A DNA stretch of 64,000 nucleotides from Perkinsela sp. pyNocScin1 (lineage: Eukaryota > Euglenozoa > Kinetoplastea > Prokinetoplastida > Perkinselidae). Numbering within the stretch: position 1 is the stretch's first letter; every line of letters begins with the position of its first letter. Under the pieces are notes generated by a model. That model made no database searches. It was not told the origin of the DNA and worked only from the letters and a program-made list of their open reading frames with translations. The position numbers and the translations under genes were made by a program. Where the stretch lies: contig CAXHTR010000002.1 of NCBI GenBank assembly GCA_964019655.1, positions 310,001-374,000 on the forward strand, written 5' to 3'. This document shows positions 46,492-55,457 of this stretch, piece by piece.

Positions 46492-48297
46492 ATGAGAGTG
46501 TATTCATGTGGCAAAGTAATTCACCCATCTTGGTCATCCATGGGTCTCGCAATGCAAAGTCTCATCTTTAAAAGTGTTTTGAAAAATAAAATGGGACTCG
46601 GTGGGCTACCCGGTACATATTTTCCATTGCACAAATTCTCGATGGACCCAAAGTACATCGCACGCACATTTGCAGAGTTTAAAACAATAGTGACTAACCC
46701 TGGGCCATTCTCAGTGCGGTTTTCGAATGAGTATCTGGAATGGTATTGGGCAGCTTACCAGAACAAAGTGAAAAACCACGAAAGGCGCCAGAAGAAACAA
46801 CAAGAGATGCAGGATGAAATCAAGCAAACGCCAACTGGGCTTGCTGTCGTCAAAAGACATCTCTATGAGATGCCCATCACATCCGAGCGCCGCAGAATAT
46901 TTCAAGAGCGAAAAGACAAAGCACAGGAATTGATTGATGAATACTCTGTTCACCATGCGACAATGGACCTCTGGGAGCGTAAAGCACAGTACCCCTCCAT
47001 TGATATGTTCACCAACTGCACAACGTTTCATTACCATTCGCTCCTGGAGAAATTCTTAGAGCATGAGAGCGACGTACGCATGTTTTGGATCAGAATAGCG
47101 CTGTACAGCTCGCTGATCATCGAGCGCTACGCACAAAAGTATTTCAAGGAGGCACCCGAACTCGAAGAAGTTATATCGCAAGTCGCATGGGAGCGCACTA
47201 AGAACTTTTCAAACATGCCGTCGGAAAAGCTTCACCTAGTGCTCGTTAGGCTCTTGCGCAAGTACAACATTCAAAACGCCGTTGAATGCGCCCTCGTACT
47301 GCGCTGTATTGAGAATGATGCGCTGAACACTCTTACGACCGCTGATGCATCGGTAAAAATTGGACCCGAAGAGGCTACCGTTAGTACGCTGCTGGGCCTA
47401 TGCCCCGTCGAAGAGTCGACGCTGTTTCACGAAGAGAACCTCCCCATCATTAAGCTCTATCTCTATGCTGAGATGAACGCATGGACCCCAACAAACGTTT
47501 TCAAGCAGCACCCGATGGCAAAAGAGGTTGCCACGCTGCCGCAGTCAGACCTCAGCAAGATTCCGAGCCCTGAGTCTATGAAGTTTTTCTTCGCGACAAG
47601 CGTACCGCAGATCCGCAAGATGGAGAGCCGGCTTCGTGAGATCCAGGTCTTGCACAGGAATATCACTACGCAGGATGACCGCTATATCAACGCGAGGTCA
47701 CTGTACAACCCAAAAACGTTCCGAGCTGAAATTCGTGATGCTGTCACGATACAAATGGAGCGAGCGCTCAAGCGATTCGAGATCGCGACGAACAACCTCA
47801 AGCCACGGTCGCCTGAAGAAGAAGCGGACGAGCTTGCAGAGAAGGGTGGTGTACAGATCAAACCGTCCGTCTACTACTTTGTCAGGCGGCTTAAGTCGGA
47901 GCCGAGCGTTTCGTTAGCGCTTACGCTTGACAACAGCGGTGAGGTACGGCGCTGCCTCTTTGACGCTGCGAAAGAAATGTACTATGAGCGCCTCCACTAC
48001 TTTGACGACAAGCTTCGATACCTCCACAACCAGCAAGCCAAGATAGCGCTCACACTCCTCGACCAGATCATTCAGAAGACGATTGACGAAAACAGCGAAA
48101 TTTTCGAAAAGCGAAGTGCCAAGGGTTTTACTAGCTTCTTACAGATATCCAGTAATCACGTTCCACTCGCAGATCGTCAGTTGGACGAATATGGAGCGCT
48201 GACTCGTCACAGTCGGCAAAACTACGAGCGAAGGTACCTATCACCTTTCGAAGCCGAGAAAAACGAGGGTCCGCAAGAAAAGGCAGAAGAAAGCTGA
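46492..48297 (+). CDS. Large hypothetical protein, probably mitochondrial
   Basis: 601 residues from the first ATG (46492), 6 bases after the PheRS stop. In-frame ATGs at 46540, 46552 and 46591 are likelier starts; from 46552 the N-terminus MQSLIFKSVLKNKMGLGG looks like a mitochondrial presequence. The body is helical and strongly charged: residues ~80-150 are a K/E/Q-rich coiled-coil-like segment (KNHERRQKKQQEMQDEIK), later HATMDLWERKAQYPSIDMF and a long helical C-terminal half. Nothing catalytic is seen. Composition and company suggest a mitoribosomal or organellar RNA-processing protein, but I do not recognise a family. No clear acceptor decides the start. Confidence 0.72.
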   Translation: MRVYSCGKVIHPSWSSMGLAMQSLIFKSVLKNKMGLGGLPGTYFPLHKFSMDPKYIARTFAEFKTIVTNPGPFSVRFSNEYLEWYWAAYQNKVKNHERRQKKQQEMQDEIKQTPTGLAVVKRHLYEMPITSERRRIFQERKDKAQELIDEYSVHHATMDLWERKAQYPSIDMFTNCTTFHYHSLLEKFLEHESDVRMFWIRIALYSSLIIERYAQKYFKEAPELEEVISQVAWERTKNFSNMPSEKLHLVLVRLLRKYNIQNAVECALVLRCIENDALNTLTTADASVKIGPEEATVSTLLGLCPVEESTLFHEENLPIIKLYLYAEMNAWTPTNVFKQHPMAKEVATLPQSDLSKIPSPESMKFFFATSVPQIRKMESRLREIQVLHRNITTQDDRYINARSLYNPKTFRAEIRDAVTIQMERALKRFEIATNNLKPRSPEEEADELAEKGGVQIKPSVYYFVRRLKSEPSVSLALTLDNSGEVRRCLFDAAKEMYYERLHYFDDKLRYLHNQQAKIALTLLDQIIQKTIDENSEIFEKRSAKGFTSFLQISSNHVPLADRQLDEYGALTRHSRQNYERRYLSPFEAEKNEGPQEKAEES

Positions 48298-48448
48298 TGT
48301 AGAGTTCAATGCCGATTTAAAATGTACATCATTCTACGAGCTTTAACATTCGCTCATAATAATTTTATGTCCTTTTTAGAAGTTTGTTAAATTTAGAGTA
48401 GATAGAGCTTAGAACAGAGTCCATCAACAGCACGCACGTCACATCCAA

Positions 48449-49498
48449 ATGTCTGTGAAAGAAAAAGCAAGTATTACACCGAAATGTGTCAAGCGTAAAG
48501 TCGCTGAAAGCGCAAGTCGAACTGTCGATATTCCTATCAAACGCCAGAAAAAGGCAGTAAGCACAAAGAAAGTGAGCGCCAAGGCCAAACCGCACCAAGA
48601 CCCTATGTGGAATTCGTTCAGCATCCAAAAAAGCCGCGTCAACTTCGCTTACCCTGGTGTGCCCATGGGCACAGGTACCATAAAAGATCCATTCCGCATT
48701 CCACTTCGCTCGAAGGCAAACAAAACTGGCTGCGTGCACTGCCCGATGGGAATCGATCGATGCCAATGCCGTGAGATCGAAACGATCATCTCAAAGCACC
48801 TCGTCCGTGTGTACCAGACTAGTGAGCTCCGCCGCACGCATGCCTACGGCCGCCATCCTCTGAACTCAAAGTCTGTCTTACCTGTCTTTGTGAGCCGGCT
48901 TGTCCGGATCTGCGATGTTCAGAAGGATGATGTTGTATGGGATCTTGGCTGCGGTATCGGCAGCGTTGTAATGCAGTTCGCGCTACAGACTGGCGCAGCG
49001 GCGATCGGCGTGGACATTCAGGGCGATAACATCGAAATTGCACGGAAGACGTGGGAAAGCGTTTGCAAAGAATGGAAGAAGCGATACCCGAAGAGCGAAG
49101 TTGGTGAGGTCAAGTTCATCACGAATGATATTTTTGAAGAGCTAGAGCCCCACGTCGCCCGACGGAGCGCCACTACGCATCACGCTGATCGAGCGCCGGA
49201 GACGGCCCCACCGACTGTTGTCTGGGCGGCTAACCTGCTCTTTACACCTGCAATGAACTACCAGCTCGCGCACATGCTCCACCGTATCAAGCCATTGCGC
49301 TCAGTCGCGTGCATGCTCGACTTGTATCCACACAATCGACCAGGGCTCTCAATGAAACGCGACCCTGAGCCGTATGCAAAATTTGAGCGAATGGACGACC
49401 ATATTGCGCAGGCTGACTGCTTCGAGTGGCGAGAGCCCGAAAAGCGACCGTTTTATACGTATCAGACGGCGAGAAAGGCCGACGAGCGTAAGGAGTGA
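48449..49498 (+). CDS. DOT1: DOT1-family histone H3 (K76/K79) methyltransferase
   Basis: 349 residues. A lysine-rich, nuclear-looking N-terminus (~1-48, KRKVAE, PIKRQKKAVSTKK) precedes the catalytic domain. VVWDLGCGIGSVVMQFALQ (152-170) is the Dot1 DLGxGxGxVxxQ SAM motif; GVDIQGDN follows, and ANLLFTPAMNYQLA (241-254) matches Dot1's NNFAFxPxxNxxL. The substrate-side motif before it reads HAYGRHPLNSKSV. Dot1 enzymes methylate a lysine in the core of histone H3 (K76 in trypanosomes, acting in replication and gene silencing). A CVHCPMGIDRCQC cluster (C95, C98, C105, C107) could bind zinc and is an extra. Size is a little above the trypanosome Dot1A/B forms, due to the N-terminal tail. Confidence 0.82.
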   Translation: MSVKEKASITPKCVKRKVAESASRTVDIPIKRQKKAVSTKKVSAKAKPHQDPMWNSFSIQKSRVNFAYPGVPMGTGTIKDPFRIPLRSKANKTGCVHCPMGIDRCQCREIETIISKHLVRVYQTSELRRTHAYGRHPLNSKSVLPVFVSRLVRICDVQKDDVVWDLGCGIGSVVMQFALQTGAAAIGVDIQGDNIEIARKTWESVCKEWKKRYPKSEVGEVKFITNDIFEELEPHVARRSATTHHADRAPETAPPTVVWAANLLFTPAMNYQLAHMLHRIKPLRSVACMLDLYPHNRPGLSMKRDPEPYAKFERMDDHIAQADCFEWREPEKRPFYTYQTARKADERKE

Positions 49499-49661
49499 AG
49501 CGCCTACTACTGTGAAATTACTAGATGGGCTAGAAGTATAATGAGATATATGACCACATATGCTACACGCGCCGTTGTAGCTCTGGCGCTGAATTTCAAT
49601 GTTTTTTTCACTTTAGTCTCATAGAGATTGATGTTTCAGCAGTGAGTGGGAAAGAGAAGAA

Positions 49662-50666
49662 ATGCTTACGCTTGAACAAGTATTGGCCCGTGCAATGAAG
49701 ACTTCGCGGGGTCCCAGCAAGTACTCTTCGCTGAAAATTGACGAAAAGCTTCGCAAAGCATCACCTGAGAAGAAGAACCGCCGGATTACATTCGGGCAAC
49801 CCCCATCCACACAGCGCGAGGCAGTCGGACCAAGCATTCCCAAGTGCGTTCCACTCGATTTTGAGCCCGAGCCTGTGCCGAGAACGCCTAGTCTGACGCT
49901 CAATGGCGCTGATCTCACGCTCAGCTTGAAGTCGGCCAAGGCCCTCGGCGACTGGCGTGCAGCCCTTTCTGTCATCTCGTGTGCACTGTTCGGCGATCAC
50001 GCCTACCGCCCGAACGAGCAACACTTACGACAGTTTATGAGCATCCTGCGACAAGAAAATAGACTCGACGTTGCGCTACGGTTGCTCCATGACTTTGATG
50101 CGCGGATGCAGAAAGGTGTGACTAAGGAATCATCGGATACGAAAAAACCCAAGGATGCTGTCAAGGATGCGTTTGACAACAAAGCCACGAAGGATCTGCT
50201 TTATCACATACTCCTGCGAGCACACGCAGATGAAAAGCAGTGGGAGAAAGCAATGCACGTCCTGAACACAATGATCGAGCGCAATTATACGTTTCCACAC
50301 ACAGGAACAATGAACATTATCCTCTCCGCGATGGATGACGGCAAGCACTGGGAGCGGGCGCTCGGCGTTCTCGCCCACATGACGCGGGCACAGCAAATGC
50401 AGGAAGGGACGCTAGAAGCCACTGAGCAACCTGCAAAAGGCGAAAGCTTGGTGTCTATCTATGACAATGCGCTCCCGAACACGGTGTCCTATGCAACGAC
50501 GATAACACTCCTTGAAACAGCCGGCAAGTTTGATCTCGCGCAGAAGCTAATGCGAGAGATTCCGAAAAATGACCGGGGCACGATCATGCGATCCTACGCC
50601 GCTGTCATCCACATGTGGTCGATGAAGCACCACCGGAGCGGGAAAAAGCATCGGCGCATTCTCTGA
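49662..50666 (+). CDS. PPR-repeat protein, probably organellar
   Basis: 334 residues. The N-terminus is basic. From ~90 there are pentatricopeptide helix pairs: GDWRAALSVISCALFGD, NRLDVALRLLHDFDARMQ, KQWEKAMHVLNTMIERNYTF, KHWERALGVLAHMTRA and GKFDLAQKLMREIPKND, the classical 'A-W-A-L/M' spacing. PPR proteins bind RNA one base per repeat; here about five repeats. It ends in a basic tail (KHHRSGKKHRRIL). Likely target: the mitochondrion, by family habit. It stands between Dot1 and the TCAIM-like gene, in a stretch whose GC content is higher than in the first half of the window. Confidence 0.82.
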   Translation: MLTLEQVLARAMKTSRGPSKYSSLKIDEKLRKASPEKKNRRITFGQPPSTQREAVGPSIPKCVPLDFEPEPVPRTPSLTLNGADLTLSLKSAKALGDWRAALSVISCALFGDHAYRPNEQHLRQFMSILRQENRLDVALRLLHDFDARMQKGVTKESSDTKKPKDAVKDAFDNKATKDLLYHILLRAHADEKQWEKAMHVLNTMIERNYTFPHTGTMNIILSAMDDGKHWERALGVLAHMTRAQQMQEGTLEATEQPAKGESLVSIYDNALPNTVSYATTITLLETAGKFDLAQKLMREIPKNDRGTIMRSYAAVIHMWSMKHHRSGKKHRRIL

Positions 50667-50873
50667 AGGCACTTAGCTGTAAGAATAGAGTATCCTAAAC
50701 GCTTTCATGGCCCGCTCACAAGCCATCGTGAAAGCATTTTTTTTGAGACCCCCTTAACAACTGGGCTTATCATGCATTTTGGTACATAACACGCCACGAG
50801 TGCACACTGGCTTTCGCTCAAATTTTTATTTCATCCGCAATTACTGCATATTTTTCCAAACATACGCAGTATA

Positions 50874-52814
50874 ATGCTTGCCGGATATAAGAAAGCGCTG
50901 CACCAGTTCTTTCTCAAGGTGCATCCTGACTTTTTTGCAAGGAATCGTCAGTGGCAGCGCGAGAATGAGCGAAGCGTTTCGCAGCTGAACGAGCTACTTG
51001 AGTGGGGTAAAGCTTTTAAAAAGGGCAACCTGTACGCACCGCCAGCGGGCGAGATGAAGATCAAGTTTCACCTCAAAATCGAGGATGGCGGCGCGGGCGG
51101 CGGTCAGGTTCAAAGCGTATTCAAACTCCCAAAGCCGTTTCATCTGAGCTCATCATACAAGAGCGTCGCTGAGAGCTGCATTAATGCGTTCCTTCGTGAT
51201 CTTCTCGTGAAGGCGTCCTGCATCGACGAGGAGGCCGTGGCGCATCCGCCTATGGATATGCCACCGCAAGAGTTCATCGCTGGCAAGAAGCCTGCGCGCA
51301 GTCCGCTTGAGGCGAACCCTGTCAAAACCCTGATGGAAGAAACGAGCGAAACACTAAGCGAAACGTGGCATCGCGACCGCGTGCCGACGGTCGACGACCT
51401 TATCGAGGCAGACCTCGTGCTCTTTGACCGATCAATCTCTCCAAAGCAGTGCGCCTACGCACTCGAGACACTTCGTGAGATGCTCCCAAAGATGCAGTAT
51501 GAGAAGTGGTACGAAGTACCAGTGATGTTTGGCACTGGCTACGCCCTCGGCGAGCACGTGCAGAGCGTCATGACAATCCCTTGGAACTTCGACGTCTCGG
51601 GGTTCCTCAGATTTCTTGACGAGAACGGGGAGGCCATCCTCGCCGCGAAGAACTCGATGAGCGACATGTGCCGCGACATCGAGCAAAGCATCACGCAGAT
51701 CTGCTTTGCCTGCGATCTCGACGACATACTCATTTCCTGTGGGCATGCGCGCGCATTGCCAGCACTCAAAGTCCTCCTCTCGAACGCCTACGCGCTCAAA
51801 AACGCTGGCGTCGATAGGCTTTCTATTGAAATCGGTGAGAACTTTGGTGTTCGAGACAATGGCGTCCTAGTCGTCCCGTTTGACCTCCAAGCACAAACAC
51901 TCACGCTATATCTGGAGAAAATTACTTCGACCGGCCAGCTAGGTACATGTCGGGAAAAGTACGAGGCCGCCAAGTCTATGATTGACCAGACGAGCAGTCT
52001 GCTCCGCGAATTTCGCGAGACCGTAAAGCCAGCGGGCATAGACGCGTACTCAATGGATTGCACCTACTTCCAGCGGCTCACGTGGGCGAAGGAGCTCCAG
52101 CACATAAGCGGCCGGATGGCTACGTACGATTGGTCTGCCTTCACATTCTTAATGGGCCCACTGGAGGTAAACTGGGACGGCAACACAATCGCACTCCCTT
52201 GGAATTTCAATGGGGAAAACTTTTTGAAGTACATCGATGCCGTGCACACCCAGGCGAAGGAGGGTCAGTATGCTAAGCATGTCGAGGACGAAGAGCAAAT
52301 GAAACAGAGCCAGGCCGAGCAGGCTGCGCGAGCGCGGTCTTACGAGCAACAAAGCTCGGCAGCGATTGCAGCTGCGACCCAAAGCGAAGAATCGTCTCCA
52401 AACATTGTCTTTCCGTCTGTTGGGAAGGACGTCACAGATCAGTACGTTGTGACACAAGGGGCGGACGATGCGCTGCACACAGAGTCGCCGATGCGTGAGC
52501 AGACGACCTTTCAGTCGGATGCAGAGGTGGCTGAGCACCTGGACTGGGCCGGTTTCCACCGTGACCCCGTCGCGATGGGCAGAGAGCATATGCAGATATC
52601 GGAAGATCGCGAACGGTCATTCTACCTGCTGCAGCGCACGAAGCAGGAGAAGATCATGCGCGAGCTCATGGAGGAGCAGCGCGACGAGCGCAAGCACCAT
52701 GCCGCACGCAAGAAGACATGGGGCTACTACACGGGAATCACCAACTTCAAGCTGCCGTTGCGCGGTGCTGATATCGCGCCTGCGGGAACAGGACCTATGC
52801 CAAAACCAGAATGA
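50874..52814 (+). CDS. TCAIM-like protein (DUF4460/DUF4461)
   Basis: 646 residues. The N-terminus AGYKKALHQFFLKVHPDFFA with NERSVSQLNELLEW (4-45) is the DUF4460 start of TCAIM, a J-domain-like hairpin with VHPD. The DUF4461-like remainder holds three copies of a strand-helix motif: TIPWNFDVSGFLRFLDE (234), VVPFDLQAQTLTLYLE (333) and ALPWNFNGENFLKYID (440). An acidic/glutamine-rich linker and basic tail follow. TCAIM is mitochondrial in animals; in protists its job is unknown. Without a classic presequence, import is inferred. Codons are GC-rich compared with genes to the left. Confidence 0.78.
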   Translation: MLAGYKKALHQFFLKVHPDFFARNRQWQRENERSVSQLNELLEWGKAFKKGNLYAPPAGEMKIKFHLKIEDGGAGGGQVQSVFKLPKPFHLSSSYKSVAESCINAFLRDLLVKASCIDEEAVAHPPMDMPPQEFIAGKKPARSPLEANPVKTLMEETSETLSETWHRDRVPTVDDLIEADLVLFDRSISPKQCAYALETLREMLPKMQYEKWYEVPVMFGTGYALGEHVQSVMTIPWNFDVSGFLRFLDENGEAILAAKNSMSDMCRDIEQSITQICFACDLDDILISCGHARALPALKVLLSNAYALKNAGVDRLSIEIGENFGVRDNGVLVVPFDLQAQTLTLYLEKITSTGQLGTCREKYEAAKSMIDQTSSLLREFRETVKPAGIDAYSMDCTYFQRLTWAKELQHISGRMATYDWSAFTFLMGPLEVNWDGNTIALPWNFNGENFLKYIDAVHTQAKEGQYAKHVEDEEQMKQSQAEQAARARSYEQQSSAAIAAATQSEESSPNIVFPSVGKDVTDQYVVTQGADDALHTESPMREQTTFQSDAEVAEHLDWAGFHRDPVAMGREHMQISEDRERSFYLLQRTKQEKIMRELMEEQRDERKHHAARKKTWGYYTGITNFKLPLRGADIAPAGTGPMPKPE

Positions 52815-53335
52815 TTCGTACGAGCGATTGTGCCAATGATTGCGTAGCGGGCGCTGAAGACACCGTGCCAACGCATTGGATGTCGATTCGGGTGTGAATG
52901 TTTCAAAGTGGTCTGAGCCATAGTGCTGATTATTTACTTGTTCTTTTACACTTTATTTCAACAAAATCAATGATGTAGGTTGATCTAAACAAACAGGGGT
53001 GGTCTTCTATGGAAAGACATGCCAACGTACCTTCGCCTGAAAGAATTCGGGCTCGAATCGACCTCACGTATCTTCTGAACAGATTTCTGATAAGAAAGTG
53101 GTGGCGATGCATGGGTATCGCCCCATTATGAAAAAGACGCACGAACTACGTATGAAAGATTCTTCCATACTTTCTAAAATTAGAATAGAAAGTCACAGTA
53201 GCCAAAGCTACTTAAGAAAAGGTCTTTCGATTCTCCCAATGTAATCAGTCTCATGAAAGTCACTAGAGGCTTCTCAATTTTGCACCCAGCTCTCAGCCTT
53301 TCTACTTCTCACTTACTTTTTCTAGTACATGTGCC
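52815..53335 (+). other. 521-bp spacer with a possible 40-codon small ORF
   Basis: No long frame. On the plus strand an ATG at 53009 opens a 40-codon ORF (stop at 53129-53131), encoding a basic protein ending LLNRFLIRKWWRCMGIAPL. A pyrimidine-rich stretch plus AG (about 52930-52977) lies upstream, so it could be a very small mitochondrial protein; homology cannot be judged. The far end holds the acceptor for the next gene. Confidence 0.35.
53302..53325 (+). promoter_or_regulatory. Probable trans-splice acceptor before Mpv17-like gene
   Basis: A 22-base pyrimidine-rich run ends in TCTAG (AG at 53324-53325), 10 bases before the ATG at 53336. An out-of-frame ATG at 53329 lies between, starting a 7-codon uORF that overlaps the true start. 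Confidence 0.65.
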
Positions 53336-53962
53336 ATGCGATATTTATTTGAAGCATATATTAACGCGTTCAAAAAGTATCCCATCCGCATGAATATGGC
53401 GAACGGCGGAGCTATCATGTGCATGGGTGATAATCTTGCGCAGTTCATTGAGCGGCGGTCGGATTCCGAGCCTCCGCAGCACGACTACGAGCGCACTGCC
53501 ATAATGATGTCGTACAACATGTTTCTCTCGTGCCCGTTCTGGCTCACTGTCTTTGGTCGCCTCGATCGGCGCTGGCCGGTGGACACATTCACTGCCTGCG
53601 TAAAAAAATCGATGATGTGCCAGTTTATAGGCAACTTTACGTGCCTGTTGTTTGTGACATACTCAACCTCTGCTCGTCACTTGTTTTGTGCGATAAAGGA
53701 CGGGGATACATCCCTGCGACAAGCGTCGGCAGATGTTGTCCAAAAGGCAAAGGAGAAGCTTCCGACAATCATCGGCGTCGGTACGCTATTCTGGGTACCA
53801 AACAACATCCTGATCTTCTACTGTGTGCCTCGACATCTCCGGCTACTATACGGCAATTGCCTTGCTATACTATGGAGCAGCTTCTTGAGCTGGGTGCAGC
53901 ACTGGCCAAATTCCACATGTGTCGAGATTGAAGCGACAGCAGCGGCGAGCGAGCCACGATGA
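53336..53962 (+). CDS. Mpv17/PMP22 family membrane protein
   Basis: 208 residues with four hydrophobic stretches. Family marks: YPIRMNMANGGAIMCMGDNLAQ (~16, the P...G...GDxxxQ start) and the C-terminal signature WVPNNILIFYCVPRHLRLLY then NCLAILWSSFLSWVQH (~150-190), the counterpart of WPxxxxxNFxxVPxxxRxxx...WxxxLS. The family includes Mpv17 and Sym1 in the mitochondrial inner membrane and PMP22/PXMP2 in peroxisomes, acting as small-molecule channels. Which organelle is used here is open; in kinetoplastids a glycosomal location is equally possible. It ends the plus-strand run before the convergent junction. Confidence 0.85.
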   Translation: MRYLFEAYINAFKKYPIRMNMANGGAIMCMGDNLAQFIERRSDSEPPQHDYERTAIMMSYNMFLSCPFWLTVFGRLDRRWPVDTFTACVKKSMMCQFIGNFTCLLFVTYSTSARHLFCAIKDGDTSLRQASADVVQKAKEKLPTIIGVGTLFWVPNNILIFYCVPRHLRLLYGNCLAILWSSFLSWVQHWPNSTCVEIEATAAASEPR

Positions 53963-54216
53963 TTGTATAATAATTTGCGAGAATATGCACGCTAATGTAA
54001 CTTGCTGGTGCGGTGAGTGGTTCGTGGTTCTAGCGAGTACCTCAATTCAGAGTTTGCGAAGGTCTTACAGAGCACATTTTTTCACAGGAAAAGTTGAACT
54101 CGGTCCATCGACACTGTCCTCAGTGCATGTAAAAATTAGAAACCAGAGAATGACAAGGATAGTAAATTAAGAATTTTCGAATCAATTACGGTGCAGACTG
54201 CGCAAAAGTACATCAA
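53963..54216. other. Convergent junction between plus- and minus-strand genes
   Basis: 254 bp separate the Mpv17-like stop from the ALAD stop on the opposite strand. No gene, hairpin or tRNA is seen. In kinetoplastids, convergent junctions are transcription termination zones; here the minus side is a single gene, so the plus unit may simply read through it. Confidence 0.45.
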
Positions 54217-55422
54217 CTACACAATCTGGCTACTTCCCTTCAGTTTCATGAGAATAAAGGGCGTAAAGTACGATATTATGAATGTCGCCCCGGCCCGAGC
54301 GAACGATATGCATACCTCTTCCAAAGCAGCGGAGAGATCAAGCGCCCCGAGCTTCGCCGCGTAGTAAAGCTGACAGTATTCGCCACTTGTGTGGTATACA
54401 CCGAGCGGGGCTGATACACTCGCCGCCGTTTGCTGCAGGACGTCTAAGTAGCTCGTCGATGGCTTCACCATCAGATAAGCAGCCCCGTCGCGGATATCTT
54501 GCTCTGCTATTGCAGTGAGCTCTTCTTTGGACTTTGCAGGATTCAACTGGTACGTGCTTCGGTCAATGTACGGTGCTGGGCTTTCTGTTGCAAACGATGC
54601 GAGCGTTGCGTTGCGAACAATCGAATCCATCGAGTCGTGCGAGGAATGAGCTGCGTGAAGGTGCTGTGATTCTGCAAATGCCCCCGAAGCGGAAGAGACA
54701 GCAGAGCGAAACGGTCCGTAAAAAGCTGAACAATATTTGATGGCGTAGCTCATAATCGGGATTCGCTCGTTTCCACTCGCATCCAGCGCCTGCCGCATGG
54801 GGCCAATTCTTCCGATAATCATGTCAGACGGTGCGATAATGTCAGCGCCGTGAGATGCATACGAAACTGCAACTTGTGCGAGCCGCTTGTGGGAAAGACC
54901 AGCGTTTGGATGGAAATACCTATCAGCCCCGATATCCATAATTCCACAATGACCAGAAGACGTATAAGAGCACAAGCACACGTCTGCGATTACAAGCAAA
55001 GATTGTCCAAACGCATGCTTTATTTTACGTATGGCAGTGATGACTGGGTTTGTGTATTTTCGGCCACCGAGATCCACTTCATATGCGTCGGCAAGACTTC
55101 CCTCGTCATTTTTGAAGTTTTTCATCGCGCATTCGACCACACCGAAAAGGATGACTGCTTTTAGGCCGAAATCGTGAACAAGTGGCTTTAAAAACTCAAC
55201 GATGGCATCCGTACCGAATTTCGACTGCCCGGGAAGCGCTCGAATTGGGTGAACCATGCTGGTATCAGTACTGTCTGAGACAAAAACGGGGAGAATAAAA
55301 TTCGCCGGAGAGAGGCCTAAGTTTTGAAATGTCCCCCTCGGATGTGAGGGTAATGGCTCCATCAAATGCACCCTTTCTTCCCATGTAGCGATGACCGGGC
55401 TTTTTTCGTGAATAGGAGGCAT
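54217..55422 (-). CDS. hemB: 5-aminolevulinate dehydratase (porphobilinogen synthase)
   Basis: 401 residues. Catalytic lysines K219 (IMSYAIKYCSAFYGPFR) and K310 (YLMVKPSTSYLDV) are both present. The zinc-binding cysteines of the animal/yeast-type enzyme are intact: DVCLCSYTSSGHCG (C139, C141, C149). It condenses two 5-aminolevulinates to porphobilinogen, the second step of common heme synthesis. An insertion of ~45 residues (about 233-280: SASGAFAESQHLHAAHSSHD onward) stands between YGPFR and DRSTYQLNP, where other ALADs have ~17 residues. There is no targeting peptide or peroxisomal tripeptide (ends SSQIV), so it is likely cytosolic. It is inverted among plus-strand genes and starts 35 bp from bL32m. 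Trypanosomatids mostly lack this gene. Confidence 0.93.
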   Translation of the reverse strand: MPPIHEKSPVIATWEERVHLMEPLPSHPRGTFQNLGLSPANFILPVFVSDSTDTSMVHPIRALPGQSKFGTDAIVEFLKPLVHDFGLKAVILFGVVECAMKNFKNDEGSLADAYEVDLGGRKYTNPVITAIRKIKHAFGQSLLVIADVCLCSYTSSGHCGIMDIGADRYFHPNAGLSHKRLAQVAVSYASHGADIIAPSDMIIGRIGPMRQALDASGNERIPIMSYAIKYCSAFYGPFRSAVSSASGAFAESQHLHAAHSSHDSMDSIVRNATLASFATESPAPYIDRSTYQLNPAKSKEELTAIAEQDIRDGAAYLMVKPSTSYLDVLQQTAASVSAPLGVYHTSGEYCQLYYAAKLGALDLSAALEEVCISFARAGATFIISYFTPFILMKLKGSSQIV

Positions 55423-55437
55423 TTATTTCTAAATATT

Positions 55438-55453
55438 CATCAATTTTCTCTAG
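55438..55453 (+). promoter_or_regulatory. Probable trans-splice acceptor for bL32m
   Basis: CATCAATTTTCTCTAG, AG at 55452-55453, 4 bases before the bL32m ATG. It lies just 16-31 bp from the start codon of the oppositely oriented ALAD gene, so the plus-strand precursor must run antisense through ALAD. Confidence 0.6.
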
Positions 55454-55457
55454 GTAC

